From: Acanthosepion lycidas
Taxonomy: Eukaryota; Mollusca; Cephalopoda; Sepiida; Sepiidae
DNA length: 64,000 nucleotides
Reading direction: 5' to 3'
Assembly: GCA_963932145.1 (NCBI GenBank)
Contig: OZ010599.1
Location: forward strand, 44,748,344 to 44,812,343
The translations under genes were made by a program, and so were the position numbers. This document shows positions 41,585 to 51,129 of this stretch, piece by piece; position 1 is the stretch's first letter, and every line of letters starts with the position of its first letter. The notes beneath the pieces are model-generated. The model had not been told where the DNA came from and searched no databases. It was given only the letters and a program-made list of their open reading frames with translations.

Positions 41585-41815
41585 AGGTAGTAGAGATGTT
41601 TTCTATTGCTTTCTCCATGACTTTGAATCCAGAGTCTTTCTCCTAGATTGGCTGCTGACAGTCTACTCTGGTATTTAACTCATAATTGGTGAGAAAAGAG
41701 ACAGATTCATGCCTTTCCCAAGGGCATTAGTGTGAAAGTGACTAGACTGGGATTTGAACTCTGCTCATTGATTTCCCTTTCTTCAATGATAACCATTATG
41801 GCATCCTCACATTAT
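41585..41815 (-). mobile_element. tRNA-derived SINE, family A
   Basis: Minus strand: head complementary to ATGATAACCATTATGGCATC, B-box-like complement of GGGATTTGAACTC, then the complement of GCCTTTCCCAAGGGCATTAG and TATTTAACTCATAATTGG. Confidence 0.65.
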
Positions 41816-41852
41816 ATAGTATACACATACTGTTTAGGAGTGGAAATAACTG

Positions 41853-41856
<4 letters not shown>

Positions 41857-41893
<37 letters not shown>
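41857..41893. repeat. (TA)n array, left boundary of palindrome
   Basis: TA run ending at the palindrome. Confidence 0.95.
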
Positions 41894-41897
<4 letters not shown>

Positions 41898-41929
41898 TGT
41901 AATGAAAAACAAACCACTTTAAGGTACCA

Positions 41930-41985
41930 TTACGATAATTTATTTCACCTAAATCCTTTTTTAAGGATTCAGGATCATCAGGTAA
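41930..41985 (-). ncRNA. Hammerhead-like motif, left palindrome arm
   Basis: Mirror image of the motif at 42037-42092: CTGATGA on the minus strand at 41975-41981, GAAA at 41943-41946, and stem I TTAC/GTAA. Confidence 0.5.
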
Positions 41986-42036
41986 AACGTCCAACAACGA
42001 ATTGAGAGGAATCCTCTCAATTCGTTGTTGGAAGTT

Positions 42037-42092
42037 TTACCTGATGATCCTGAATCCTTAAAAAAGGATTTAGGTGAAATAAATTATCGTAA
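42037..42092 (+). ncRNA. Hammerhead-like motif, right palindrome arm
   Basis: Stem I TTAC (42037-42040) pairs with GTAA (42089-42092). CTGATGA at 42041-42047. A long stem II CCTGAATCCTT/AAGGATTTAGG (42049-42074). GAAA at 42076-42079. Stem III ATA/TAT, then the ATC triplet ending at 42088. The base of stem II is a T/T mismatch, which is unusual. The surrounding palindrome would compete with the ribozyme fold in any transcript crossing both arms. Confidence 0.55.
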
Positions 42093-42205
42093 TGGTACCT
42101 TAAGTGGTTTGTTTTTCATTACATATTAGCTCTGTCCTCACATTGAGCTCTCAGGATTTCATCCTCTTTGGATTTACCAATTCGGTTTACCAAGTTCCTT
42201 ATAAC

Positions 42206-42210
<5 letters not shown>

Positions 42211-42248
<38 letters not shown>
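42211..42248. repeat. (TA)n array, right boundary
   Basis: TA run after the outer sequence of the palindrome. Confidence 0.95.
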
Positions 42249-42250
<2 letters not shown>

Positions 42251-42544
42251 GCTCAGCAAAGAATTTCACTTGTACATTACTTCACCCCACCTTATCATCA
42301 TTTCATTTGAGATATAACATCAAATTCTGAGTTTGAAAAGAATTCAGAAATTGAAATGTGATTATTATCCAGTTTACTCCTAATCTTAATAATGGCCAGA
42401 AGTATGGTTGAAAATGCTAGATCACAAGCATTTGGATAATATTTATAATTATTGGATTCAGACAAGTTACCTTGCATGTAAATAAGAAAACTAATATCTT
42501 TTTTTTTATTCCTTTTCTGGCATCATTAATCAAACTTGTATTGA

Positions 42545-42562
42545 TGTCTGTCTGTCTCTCTT

Positions 42563-42634
<72 letters not shown>

Positions 42635-42690
42635 GACACATATGTATACACTCCATAATATACATATATATATATATATATATATTTACA
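42545..42690. repeat. (TC)n-(TA)n compound microsatellite
   Basis: TC run (42548-42610) into TA (42611-42634), then a second TA run at 42661-42685. Confidence 0.95.
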
Positions 42691-42703
42691 CAGAAATATA
42701 TAT

Positions 42704-42845
42704 CTAAAGAATTAATGGATTTTCTTTTTTAATCCAACATATTTTTATTATTTCAAATGTTATTTTAGCAGATACCCATATTCAAAATAATGTTTGAAGA
42801 AATAAAAATATGTTGGATTAAAAATAAAATCCATTAATTCTTTAG
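42704..42845. repeat. Inverted-repeat element after (TA)n
   Basis: CTAAAGAATTAATGGATTTT, then AATCCAACATATTTTTATTA, mirrored by AATAAAAATATGTTGGATT, then AAATCCATTAATTCTTTAG. The tail AATTGCTTTGTTTATGTTTT (to about 42885) extends the family match to 36064-36300. Confidence 0.85.
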
Positions 42846-43074
42846 AAATTGCTTTGTTTATGTTTTGGATTTCGAAACTGAGCAGATATGTGTTTCATGA
42901 ACAATCTGAGCAAGTGAGTGTCATTTAAAGGCAAAATAAAAATTTACTTTATTGTGAAGTTCTTTTTAGCCAAGTGGTAAAAGCTCAATGACAAAGAGTG
43001 GGGAGTATGTCAGAATCCTGCTAGAGGGCACATTTTCTTTATTAATATTTCTTGGGTATGCAGGCTGGTAGATG

Positions 43075-43150
43075 AAATAAATACTGTTTTAAATAAACAG
43101 ACCATCTATTCAAATATGGCTGCCACTAAAAATAACGTTTGAAGTAATAA
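43075..43150 (-). repeat. Fragment of the CAAACGTTATTT repeat family
   Basis: The minus strand reads TTATTACTTCAAACGTTATT, then GCAGCCATATTTGAATAGAT and GGTCTGTTT, matching the arms at 9655-9915. Confidence 0.55.
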
Positions 43151-43155
43151 AAACA

Positions 43156-43722
43156 CATACACCCTTGTGCAAATTAATTGAAACAACTGCTTTAGTTTCC
43201 TTTCTTTCACCATATAGTCAGTTTTACACCCACTGGACTCACAGGGTGTAATCAATTTCTATTTTTCCTCAGATTAGGTCATTTGCAGTGGTGTGCAATA
43301 ATTTGAATCTATTTTCAGGGTGTACAATGAAATTTATTTGGCCTTGAAAAATATTGTGTCTTCCATGATTGCATCAGATTTTCATCACCCCCCCCCCCAG
43401 ACACTAATGTCTCAACTGTTGATTAGATCTCTTACAACCATTATCTGTGGTAGACATTACTCCAAGAGAGTGTACAAAAATTGTAACACTGTATGAACAC
43501 ACTAGCAAGCCTTACCAGTAAGCATATCAAAATACTATAGACTGGTCCAGATTTAAATCCAATTGAGAATCTGTGGTCAATCTGCAAGGAAAGACTTTGT
43601 GAAATGGACATATGAAGTACTAACATGTGCACTGGGTCATGTTTCATTGGAAAAATGCGAAAAAAAGTAAATAATAATGGAATTATTCATTTTGTTCCAA
43701 TTAATTTTCACAGGGGTGTGTA
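43156..43722 (+). mobile_element. Tc1-like transposon, internally deleted
   Basis: Inverted ends: left ACACCCTTGTGCAAATTAAT and right (minus strand) ACACCCCTGTGAAAATTAAT, next to TA on both sides. Inside, near 43543, a plus-strand frame gives Thr-Gly-Pro-Asp-Leu-Asn-Pro-Ile-Glu-Asn-Leu-Trp-Ser-Ile, the third catalytic motif of Tc1 transposases (Glu catalytic). The other catalytic regions and the helix-turn-helix are missing; total length about 565 bp compared with about 1.6 kb for a complete Tc1. Confidence 0.8.
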
Positions 43723-43744
43723 TATATTTATACATATGCACACT

Positions 43745-43769
43745 GAATGTAGTGTATATGTGTGTGTGC

Positions 43770-43819
<50 letters not shown>

Positions 43820-43835
43820 ATATATACATATATAT
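43745..43835. repeat. (TG)n-(TA)n microsatellite
   Basis: TG and TA runs right after the Tc1 remnant. Confidence 0.9.
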
Positions 43836-43839
43836 ACCA

Positions 43840-44180
43840 TATTTTACATTATTTAATATCTATGTATATAAGTAAGTCTACAGATTAATTTAATGATGAA
43901 AAAGTGCAGACCAGATATTTTTTTCAAGATAATCTCTTTCTTTGTTAATGCACTTAATCCAACACTTCTCCATTAATCACATAGATCAAACATGTTACAG
44001 TGAAAATAAGATCAAATTTCAGATAACAACTATATCAGACTATGGATTTATTAATCTTTTTTCTTCCTTTGTACCATTAGATTCCCCTGCAGAGAATAGG
44101 ATCACAGCCCCACCATGCCAGGGGTTATTGCTGTGGTTTCATTAGCAATTAGATTTTTATGGGGTGGAGTTGTCATTCAC
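43840..44180. other. Unassigned DNA
   Basis: Nothing recognisable. Confidence 0.4.
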
Positions 44181-44609
44181 ATACCCAACCAGTTATCAAT
44201 TCAGAGTTGTCCTTCTCTTAGAGTGGTTGCCAACAGTGTCAGATTAATCTAATAGCAAATGCTATAGACTCCACATTTTTGTGGTCCTACATTGAATACT
44301 TTCAAGCTCTCTGGTAAGATTCACATCTTATGATCAAGCAATGTTACATATCAGAGGAGCTGAATCTTTATTTATTCATTATTTTAGGTAACATTAGATT
44401 GAAGCTGTTAAGTCAACTTAAATATCTTGTTAGAATCATATTTTATGGGTTTAGTTATTATGTTCATAAAAATTAAACATCTACCATTTTTATAAGCTCT
44501 ATCACTGTGCTAGTAAATAATTTATGATCTAATATCTATGCGTATTTTTTTTTTTTATTATTTAGGGCCCTCTTTAAAATATATGCTGCACGCCCTACAC
44601 TTGCTTAAT

Positions 44610-44985
44610 CTGGCCTTGGTTTCCAACCAAAACTAGACAGCTCAGTCTGTCCTGCTATTTTTTTAAAATCATTTCACCCCAAGCAATGTAATAAAGCCAC
44701 TAAGATGCAAGGGGTTACTGAGTGTTAGAAAATATTAAGAAAAAACACTATTAAGAAGAGAGAACAATAAAAGAGCAGGAATTAAAAAGACAGAAGATAA
44801 CAACTGACATTAGATTTAACTTGAAGATCAAATTTGACTGAGACGCATAGTTGTGGTGAGAAGAGGTAGATTCATGCCTTTCCCACGGGTATTTATACGA
44901 GAGTGAATGCAATTAATTTGAACTCAGCACACAGATTCTACTTTCTGCACCAGTAACCACTATGTTATGTGCACATCCTGTATTT
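44610..44985 (-). mobile_element. tRNA-derived SINE, family A, split by a LINE-J end
   Basis: The SINE body (complement of AACTAGACAGCTCAGTCTGT and CCTGCTATTT) stops at about 44648 and resumes at 44854 (complement of TTGTGGTGAGAAGAGG, GCCTTTCCCACGGGTATTTA), ending in a decayed head (complement of CAGTAACCACTATG). Another family A scrap lies at 44180-44250. Confidence 0.65.
44649..44853 (-). mobile_element. LINE-J 3' end inside a SINE
   Basis: TTTT then AAATCATTTCACCCCAAGCA marks the minus-strand 3' end. The body matches LINE-J up to a truncation about 205 bp in. No clear target-site duplication was seen. Confidence 0.7.
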
Positions 44986-45099
44986 ATTAATGCACACTTA
45001 TAGTTGTCCAGTTCAGCTCTTTTGCTCAATGCTGTAATAATGTCCTTGTGCCCACAGATGTTATGTCCATATGTTGATACTTTTCCATCAATAGCATTA

Positions 45100-45215
45100 A
45101 TACATATTTCTGGATTTCTTTTTATTAGATTTACATGTTGCTTACATGCAAATACCCTGGAAATAAATCTCCTCCCAGCTATGGGTTGAATAGCAGGACA
45201 AACTGAGTCCTATGA
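45100..45215 (+). mobile_element. tRNA-derived SINE, family A fragment
   Basis: TTACATGCAAATACCCTGGA, then CCCAGCTATGGGTTGAATAG and CAGGACAAACTGAG, match the family A body in plus orientation. Confidence 0.5.
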
Positions 45216-45221
45216 CAGTGG

Positions 45222-45600
45222 TAGCTAAACCATGGCTTGCGAGGCACATGTGACTCTTTGACCTTTAATATGTGGCTTGTGGAAATATATTTAGAAGTTC
45301 CCATAATTCATTACCATATTAAATACACTCAATATAGTAAAAACAATTATCAGTCAAGATTTTGAAAATATTTGGTATATATGTATGTACTCTGTGATTA
45401 CTGAAACCAATATAAATTAACAGTTTAAAAAACTACATACATGAATAAATATTATTGCATACATGTATTTCCTAATATTTATATAAAAATTTTGTAACAA
45501 AATGTGTATGCAACAAAAACGTATGTGGAAATTTTGTTTATGACTTGTGGCTTTGAAACATCTGAACTTTATTGTATGTTGTTGATACATTAAGCAAGTT
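45222..45600. other. Unassigned; possible DNA-transposon end
   Basis: CAGTGGTAGCTAAACCATGG at 45219-45238 resembles a hAT-type terminus, but no matching inverted end was found. Confidence 0.25.
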
Positions 45601-45604
45601 TGGC

Positions 45605-45992
45605 CACACTTAAACAAGTTTGACCTTGGTTGGCAACCAGTTTATTGCAGAAAGAAACAGCAACCTACTGCAGGAAAACCTCTGCCTAGTAATTAATGAA
45701 TCGATAGAGAGATGGTATTTATCAATCCACCCACGGAGATCGAATGTGGCACAAGGCCTTTTTAATGTGGGTATCTCTGAGCCCGTAGGCCCAGCCAAAA
45801 ATAAATAACCATCCAAACCCGCCGATGCGGGCCAGTTCCGTCAACCTCCCCCAACGAAACCCTACCCTTCGGCGGAGCTTCGTCCGGGTTCCTCTCTGCA
45901 AGCAGAGAGTTTGACAGACACCCGACCCGGCAGCTCACAAAGCGCAGATACTACACTTTGATCCTAGCCACCGGGCCGAGCGGGTATTCTTT
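45605..45992 (-). mobile_element. GC-rich U2-snRNA-like element (possible U2-derived SINE or pseudogene)
   Basis: The minus strand begins GCTCGGCCCGGTGGCTAGGA, then TCAAAGTGTAGTATCTG. This parallels the start of U2 snRNA: stem-loop I CTCGGCCTTTTGGCTAAGA followed by TCAAGTGTAGTATCTG. The GTAGTA branch-point-recognition hexamer is intact (45949-45954). Beyond this the sequence is not U2: it becomes a GC-rich body with internal hairpins (CTCTCTGC/GCAGAGAG at about 45890-45910) and ends in AT-rich sequence near 45605. The GC content stands out sharply in this AT-rich window. Confidence 0.65.
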
Positions 45993-45999
45993 TTAGAGA

Positions 46000-46975
46000 T
46001 ATAGAGAGATGATTGCTGAAACATGAATCAGACATAGTACTTAACTGACTGTTAATGTTGCTAAGACCTCATATTTGACATCCATCTTGTCACCATCTTT
46101 TTCAAGTCCACTTGGATTTCCTATATTTAATAATATATTTAATATTTAATAATCAAGATGTGCATTTGTCAAAAGTGTTTTCTTTTCTCCTGTCATTGAA
46201 CTTTGAACTCTAATATCTTCAGTAAGATAATTATAATTAGGATGGATATATTATGTATGTAACTATGTACCCTCTGAAAAAGAATTTCTTCAAAAGTTTC
46301 TCAGCCTAAGCAAATTATCTGAAAAGATCTTTCAGTCATGTAAAGATTTACTGACATTTCTCTTAAAATTTGAAGTCATTAGCATATATACCTAATTTTG
46401 AAGTAATTTCCTCATTGATAACATCAAGTTATACAATGAAACCTATTGATTCTCTCATAGTGCCTTGTAGCTGGACATTTGCTCCAGCAAATCATTATGT
46501 GCTTACATTAATTTAATTTATATATAAACATTTAAAAATATCATACACTAATAGCTAACTGTATTATATATGGATATTTGAAAACTCAGTACATTAAGAG
46601 TTAAATATATGAAATCCTATCCTTATTAATGAATACATTACATATCTAAATATATCATATAACAATATGGAAATTTTGAGAAATAAATAGATTAGTATTT
46701 AAATTAAGTGAACCCTTAAAACCAAATAGTCCTTATGGTACACCAATAAATCAATAAACAGTAATTTTAGAAATATATAAGCCTAAAGTATATATTTTAA
46801 TACATTATTTAAAACTATGAGATTACTTTTTAATTTTTGTTCCATGAACTCATTAAGACTTAAGAGGTTGTTTAAATATTCTATATAACAATATTTCAAT
46901 GAAGGCAGACACGTATATATGTGCGTAAAATTCAAGATATAACTAAAAATATATCTGTAAAAGGACAATATGAAT
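46000..46975. other. Unassigned AT-rich DNA
   Basis: No supported feature. Confidence 0.45.
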
Positions 46976-46981
46976 AAAGCC

Positions 46982-47066
46982 AAAAAGAAAACTTATCTTA
47001 GCAAATTTGCCTTGATAAAGTTCATAAAAGGATGAAACACATCAGCTAAGATAAGTTTTCTTTTTA
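46982..47066. repeat. Hairpin, 21-bp perfect arms
   Basis: AAAAAGAAAACTTATCTTAG (+C) at 46982-47002 is exactly mirrored at 47046-47066 (GCTAAGATAAGTTTTCTTTT +T), with a 43-bp loop. A TA array starts right after. Confidence 0.9.
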
Positions 47067-47095
47067 TATATATATGTATTATATATATATATATG

Positions 47096-47156
<61 letters not shown>

Positions 47157-47158
47157 GT
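47067..47158. repeat. (TA)n array with short interruptions
   Basis: TA run of about 90 bp lying between two hairpins. Confidence 0.95.
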
Positions 47159-47160
47159 AT

Positions 47161-47257
47161 AGTTAAACCTAGAGAGCCAGACAAACCTACCAAGGTTTCA
47201 CCTAAGCGGATCGTCAGGGAAGGCTTGGTAGGTTTGTCTGGCTCTCTAGGTTTAACT
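47161..47257. repeat. Hairpin, 34-bp perfect arms
   Basis: AGTTAAACCTAGAGAGCCAG, then ACAAACCTACCAAG (47161-47194), mirrored exactly at 47224-47257. The 29-bp loop contains CTAAGCGGATCGTCAGGGA. It has no coding potential. Confidence 0.93.
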
Positions 47258-47259
47258 AG

Positions 47260-47502
47260 GTCTGCTCTACTTACTGCATTGAGCACTTTATTTAGTTATT
47301 TTGCTTACTTGTATTGGTTTTTTGGGGGGGAGTTGGACTTGCATGCTAGACAATTACTTTCAGCTAATGTTCATGTTCTTGGCTCTTTCTTTTTTTATAC
47401 CATTTTTTATACCTTTTTTTTCCCTTTGGTATTGGTTTGGTTATTTGCAAATCAAGACACCGAAGGTTTTCCGAACGAGTATAATTTATAAGATTATTAC
47501 TA

Positions 47503-47505
<3 letters not shown>
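47260..47505. other. Unassigned T-rich DNA
   Basis: T-rich between a hairpin and a TA array. Open frames at 47093-47558 read through repeats. Confidence 0.4.

Positions 47506-47507
<2 letters not shown>

Positions 47508-47550
<43 letters not shown>
47508..47550. repeat. (TA)n array
   Basis: Pure TA run. Confidence 0.95.
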
Positions 47551-47552
<2 letters not shown>

Positions 47553-47669
47553 CAATGATGTTCACTCTGTACAAGACCCAAGAACCACTCAAAGTAAAGG
47601 GTTATGGATAAAGATTATTAGTTTATAGGGATATGTGGATAAGATAATGGTTAACCCTAGACTTAAACA

Positions 47670-48000
47670 GGTTAAAATTGCAGTGTTCAGGAAAGCATGT
47701 TGGTTCTACAAAGCAGTGGTGGGAAGAAGCTGCTTCAAATATGAATGAGTGTGGTTTGCTACAATGTATGTCACATGCTGTGTCTTAGCTGTGAAGGTTA
47801 GAACTGATGAAACTAAGGAATATAGTAGATCTGAACACTTTCTATGGAAATAGCAATAAAGCAGTGAGAGGCTTGCAATGTTTTCTCTGCAGGAAAGGGA
47901 TTGTAGGGTGGAAAATAATTTATCACCTACAAGGACAAAAAATGAATTTAGACTATTGAGGCTGGAAATATATGGCAGCAATACTCCATTTTTAGCCTGA
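47670..48000 (-). pseudogene. LINE-J-related C-terminal coding fragment
   Basis: The minus strand encodes Leu-Gln-Ser-Leu-Ser-Cys-Arg-Glu-Asn-Ile-Ala-Ser-Leu-Ser-Leu-Leu-Tyr, then Lys-Cys-Ser-Asp-Leu-Leu, then Tyr-Ile-Val-Ala-Asn-His-Thr-His-Ser. This is the region after the reverse transcriptase of jockey/CR1-like LINEs (SHRRNVASLSLLYxYFHGxCSDEL). The sequence is diverged enough from the other LINE-J copies to be a separate subfamily. Confidence 0.75.
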
Positions 48001-48004
48001 TCTA

Positions 48005-48395
48005 ACTCTTGTAAAAGGAGGAGTCAGTTATTAACTGGAACATATTTCAAGTATCTCTGGTGATGAATCATATGTACAAGTTCTCCTTAAAGTCTTAAAA
48101 GGCCTCCCTGAGAGAACACCCATTCATTGCAATAGGTGAAAATTCAGGGTCTGCTCAGTGATGGAACACACACACGCACACAAACACACCCACACATATG
48201 TATATGTATGTATATGTATAGCTGGCCACTTGTATTTGAGGATATGTGTCTTCTAGGTCAGCTAGCCTATCTTTATTGCAGACACTTGTTCAGGCACATT
48301 TGTGTTTATTCAACACCCACAGAGCCCACCTGTGGTTTATACTACAACTATGCTGAGCAGGTCTTAGAGAGTGTCATCTAGCATGATCAACAATT
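48005..48395. other. Unassigned DNA
   Basis: Contains a CA-rich run near 48167-48200 and CAGAGCCCACCTGTGGTTTA, but no family is recognised. Confidence 0.35.
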
Positions 48396-48399
48396 TGAA

Positions 48400-48682
48400 C
48401 CATGCCAGCACGCTCAAGCTTCTTGCTCACAATGACTTGTGACTTGATGACTTGATTAGCACAGCTATTGACTGCACCCAACAGTTCTGTCTACCCAATT
48501 TCACTCACAAGGCTTGGGTCAACCCTTGGTTTGGTTTTTAGGCACTTTCCAAAGGTGCTGCACACTGGGATCGACACCTCCAATCCAATAACATCAGGAA
48601 GTCTCCTTTCTGACAAATCGATTATGGTGAGATTCAAACCCAGGTCTCATGATCAGAAGGTTAATGTTCTAACCACTCGGCC

Positions 48683-48686
<4 letters not shown>
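48400..48686 (-). mobile_element. tRNA-derived SINE, family D
   Basis: The minus strand starts ATGGCCGAGTGGTTAGAACA (clear A box), with GGGTTTGAATCTCACC (clear B box), giving a readable tRNA half resembling Leu/Ser-type tRNAs. The body contains GGAGGTGTCGATCCCAGTGT. Unlike a functional tRNA gene, it continues into a SINE body and abuts a TA array at the head. Confidence 0.8.

Positions 48687-48727
<41 letters not shown>
48687..48727. repeat. (TA)n array
   Basis: TA run directly upstream of the SINE head. Confidence 0.95.
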
Positions 48728-48729
<2 letters not shown>

Positions 48730-48734
48730 AAAAG

Positions 48735-49515
48735 TTAGTTTACCTTTATTACTAAATACCTCAGTAACATGAACACACATGTATTATAGAGATTATATTG
48801 AATTATAATGATGACTAAATGAATCATACTTTAATATGCTCTATTTTATATCAATATTTACATGTATTAACCTTTAAATACATTAGTCTTTCTATAATTT
48901 CATGTCAATAATTCAATAATGTAATAGGCATATTTAAACACATTATTCTGTAATCACTTTACAACAGATGAATGCACTCTGAGGCATACCAATCTAAAAT
49001 CTTCCTGCTGTGTAACAGAGAAAACCAATGCAATTGTTTGGGCATTAATTGAAATTTCTATACCCCTTCTCCACACACAGACAGTATTTTGTTGGATGTC
49101 CATCTGGAAAAGATCCAACCATTTGATATGAATATAAAAGTAGCCTACCTAGGGTAATAGCACCTTAGTGCTCTTCAAAGTACTCAACTTAGAACCTCAA
49201 ACTTACCTTTGCATATCTTCCATTTTTTTTTAAAACAGTCTACAAAGTTGTCTTTCAAGATTGTCTCCAACTGCCTTGTCACAATTTTTCTTAATCTTGT
49301 CTATGGTCTAAAATCTCCTTTTTTTCAACAGTAATTTAGCTTAATAAAAAGCCAGAAGTTGCAGGGAATTAGATTTAGTTCCCCACTCTAATGGGGACAA
49401 ACTTGGATAATGTTTTTTTCCAAATAATCAGCATGAGATGTGAAGAAGGGACACAGATTTAAAATAGCTGGATACTTTCCAAGCAGCCCATAGACATCTC
49501 CACCCAATCCTTTGC
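48735..49515. other. Unassigned AT-rich DNA
   Basis: Nothing recognisable. Confidence 0.45.
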
Positions 49516-49519
49516 TAAT

Positions 49520-49930
49520 TCATTACTGCATATCAACACCTCAATGGATTATTTAATGTTGACAAGATTTTTAGGATATGTTCGTATGAATAGAATATCT
49601 ATCCTTTGTAAGATCTACGTTTGTAGATCATATTTTTGTAAAGAGGGTTTTTGTCGACAGTCAAATGTATGGCTGGTAATATATTTCTTTTTCAAAAATC
49701 TATTGCTGGTTTTTCCACTACAAAAATCCATTTTTATACTTTCATAGTATTTTGACCCCAGTTTCGGGGTTAACTATTTTCCCATAGCTAGGACCCTAAC
49801 AGGTGCTACCACCTTGGATCAGAGTGAACATGGGAATAACAGCAATTAAGAGATGGTTCAACACTTCTCAAAATCTCCTGATCAGAGGATTTGCTGCTGG
49901 ATGTAGTTTATTATCAAATCCAGGGTATCA
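49520..49930 (-). mobile_element. Retroposon family R1, copy 3
   Basis: Minus strand: ATAAACTACATCCAGCAGCA, CCTCTGATCAGGAGATTTTG, CTCTTAATTGCTG, GGTAGCACCTGTTAGGGTCC and TAGTTAACCCCGAAACTGGG match the R1 body. Two TTACCAG-like units remain, then CATTAAATAATCCATTGAGG and TGTTGATATGCAGTA. The A-rich tail is eroded and no target-site duplication is evident, so this copy is older than the other two. Confidence 0.75.
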
Positions 49931-49934
49931 ACAT

Positions 49935-50780
49935 TTTGGGTTGTTCTACTTATTAAAGGCCTTCTAAAACATATATTACTTTCAACAAATTCCTGGGCAA
50001 GTGTTGGTACCAAAATTTTATCTGGGTTGCATTCATTAAATAAGCCTTGAAAATGTTTAGAATTACTTGAAACTGTAAGTGACTGTTCAAGTTTTAAAAT
50101 CAAGACTAACACATAACCAATTAGAATAAGAATTATTAGTTGTTTTGTGGTGAATGCAAAGATTGCAATGTACATAACACACTCAATTCTGTGTCACTGG
50201 ATTGAGTAACTCCATAGGAGAATGTCCATTCATACATGTGCAGTAAGGTCCCCTCTGACTGGTTATTAAGTTACATTAAAGTTGTACTTTCAGTTTTCAA
50301 GTTATTAAAATGGTTGGATAACAAGTTGTTATTTACTAAGTTTTCTTAGTTTTGGCACAAAATCACAAGTATGAGACATCCAGTGAAAATCAAACTCAAT
50401 ACTAATTGCCAGCCAGATTAGCTCAATAACCATTATCTCATGCCAAGGAACACACTTGGCTGGATAAGCTTCTGGACATAAGCCTTGTAAATCCTTGAAA
50501 AGCTACAAGCCAGCTATTAACATAATCAGAAAACAATATTTATGATTTCAAAAGTTAAAAATTAGCAATTTTTTTTACTTTGAATATTTTAAGGATTTCA
50601 CAAAAAGGATTAACGTTTCCTTTATATTTATTAAAATTTTCATTCCTTTGCCTTACTTTTCTGCATGCATACAGATGTTATGAACATGCGTATGGTAACA
50701 ATGAAAAAAAAAATTAAACAGGCACTGCTAGTGAGGCAAAAGGAAAAGAAAACAAGAATTGTTAATATAAAATTCCTTGT
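49935..50780. other. Unassigned AT-rich DNA
   Basis: The minus frame 49882-50175 has no motif. Confidence 0.4.
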
Positions 50781-50787
50781 ATTGCCA

Positions 50788-51125
50788 ATACAGTAGATGT
50801 GAGTGCAATGTCTTTAATGTGGGCAAGGGAGGCAGTTTTGAAAGAAGAGTAGAGTTGGTGAGGCCTGGAGTTGTCAGGTCAGTAGCTTGAGGTCACAGCT
50901 GGTGATGCTCAAAGTTTGTTGGGTGTTGACAGCTAGCTTGTTGGCTGCGATTTTGTCTTTGCTGATACAGAAGATGCAAGTGGAATGTCTCTATGTGGGC
51001 AAGGGGTGGTGATTTGGAGGGGGATTTTGAATGGGTGTGTGTGTGTTGGATCTGTTTACCTAGGTCATGGTGGCGATTTTGAGAGCTGTCTGGGCATTGA
51101 CAACTTGTCCATTTGCCATGATTCT
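50788..51125 (+). repeat. Tandem duplication of a ~175-bp G/T-rich unit
   Basis: Unit 1 starts near 50790 (ACAGTAGATGTGAGTGCAAT, GTGGGCAAGGGAGGCAG) and unit 2 near 50965 (ACAGAAGATGCAAGTGGAAT, GTGGGCAAGGGGTGGTG). Both continue to GGGTGTTGACAGCTAGCTTG and GGGCATTGACAACTTGTCC. No coding frame or known family. Confidence 0.7.
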
Positions 51126-51129
51126 GCCC

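Larger units (their letters stand above)
41897..42124. repeat. Near-perfect 228-bp palindrome with divergent hammerhead-like cores
   Basis: Arms of about 114 bp meet at 42010-42011 (AATTGAGAGGAATCCTCTCAATT region) and differ at only about 2-3 positions (for example AACGTCC versus AACTTCC). Each arm carries CTGATGA...GAAA reading outward. The sequence beyond the right arm (42125-42190) matches the outer part of the 31018-31200 element, and TA arrays lie on both sides. It is best read as two head-to-head LTR-like units or a foldback made from one. Confidence 0.92.

Noticed and set aside
45219-45600. hAT transposon starting CAGTGGTAGCTAAACC.
   Set aside because: No inverted counterpart or 8-bp duplication was found; one terminus-like string is not enough.
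48620-48690. A genuine tRNA gene on the minus strand with clear A and B boxes.
   Set aside because: The acceptor stem does not close and the sequence runs on into a SINE body, so it is a SINE head.
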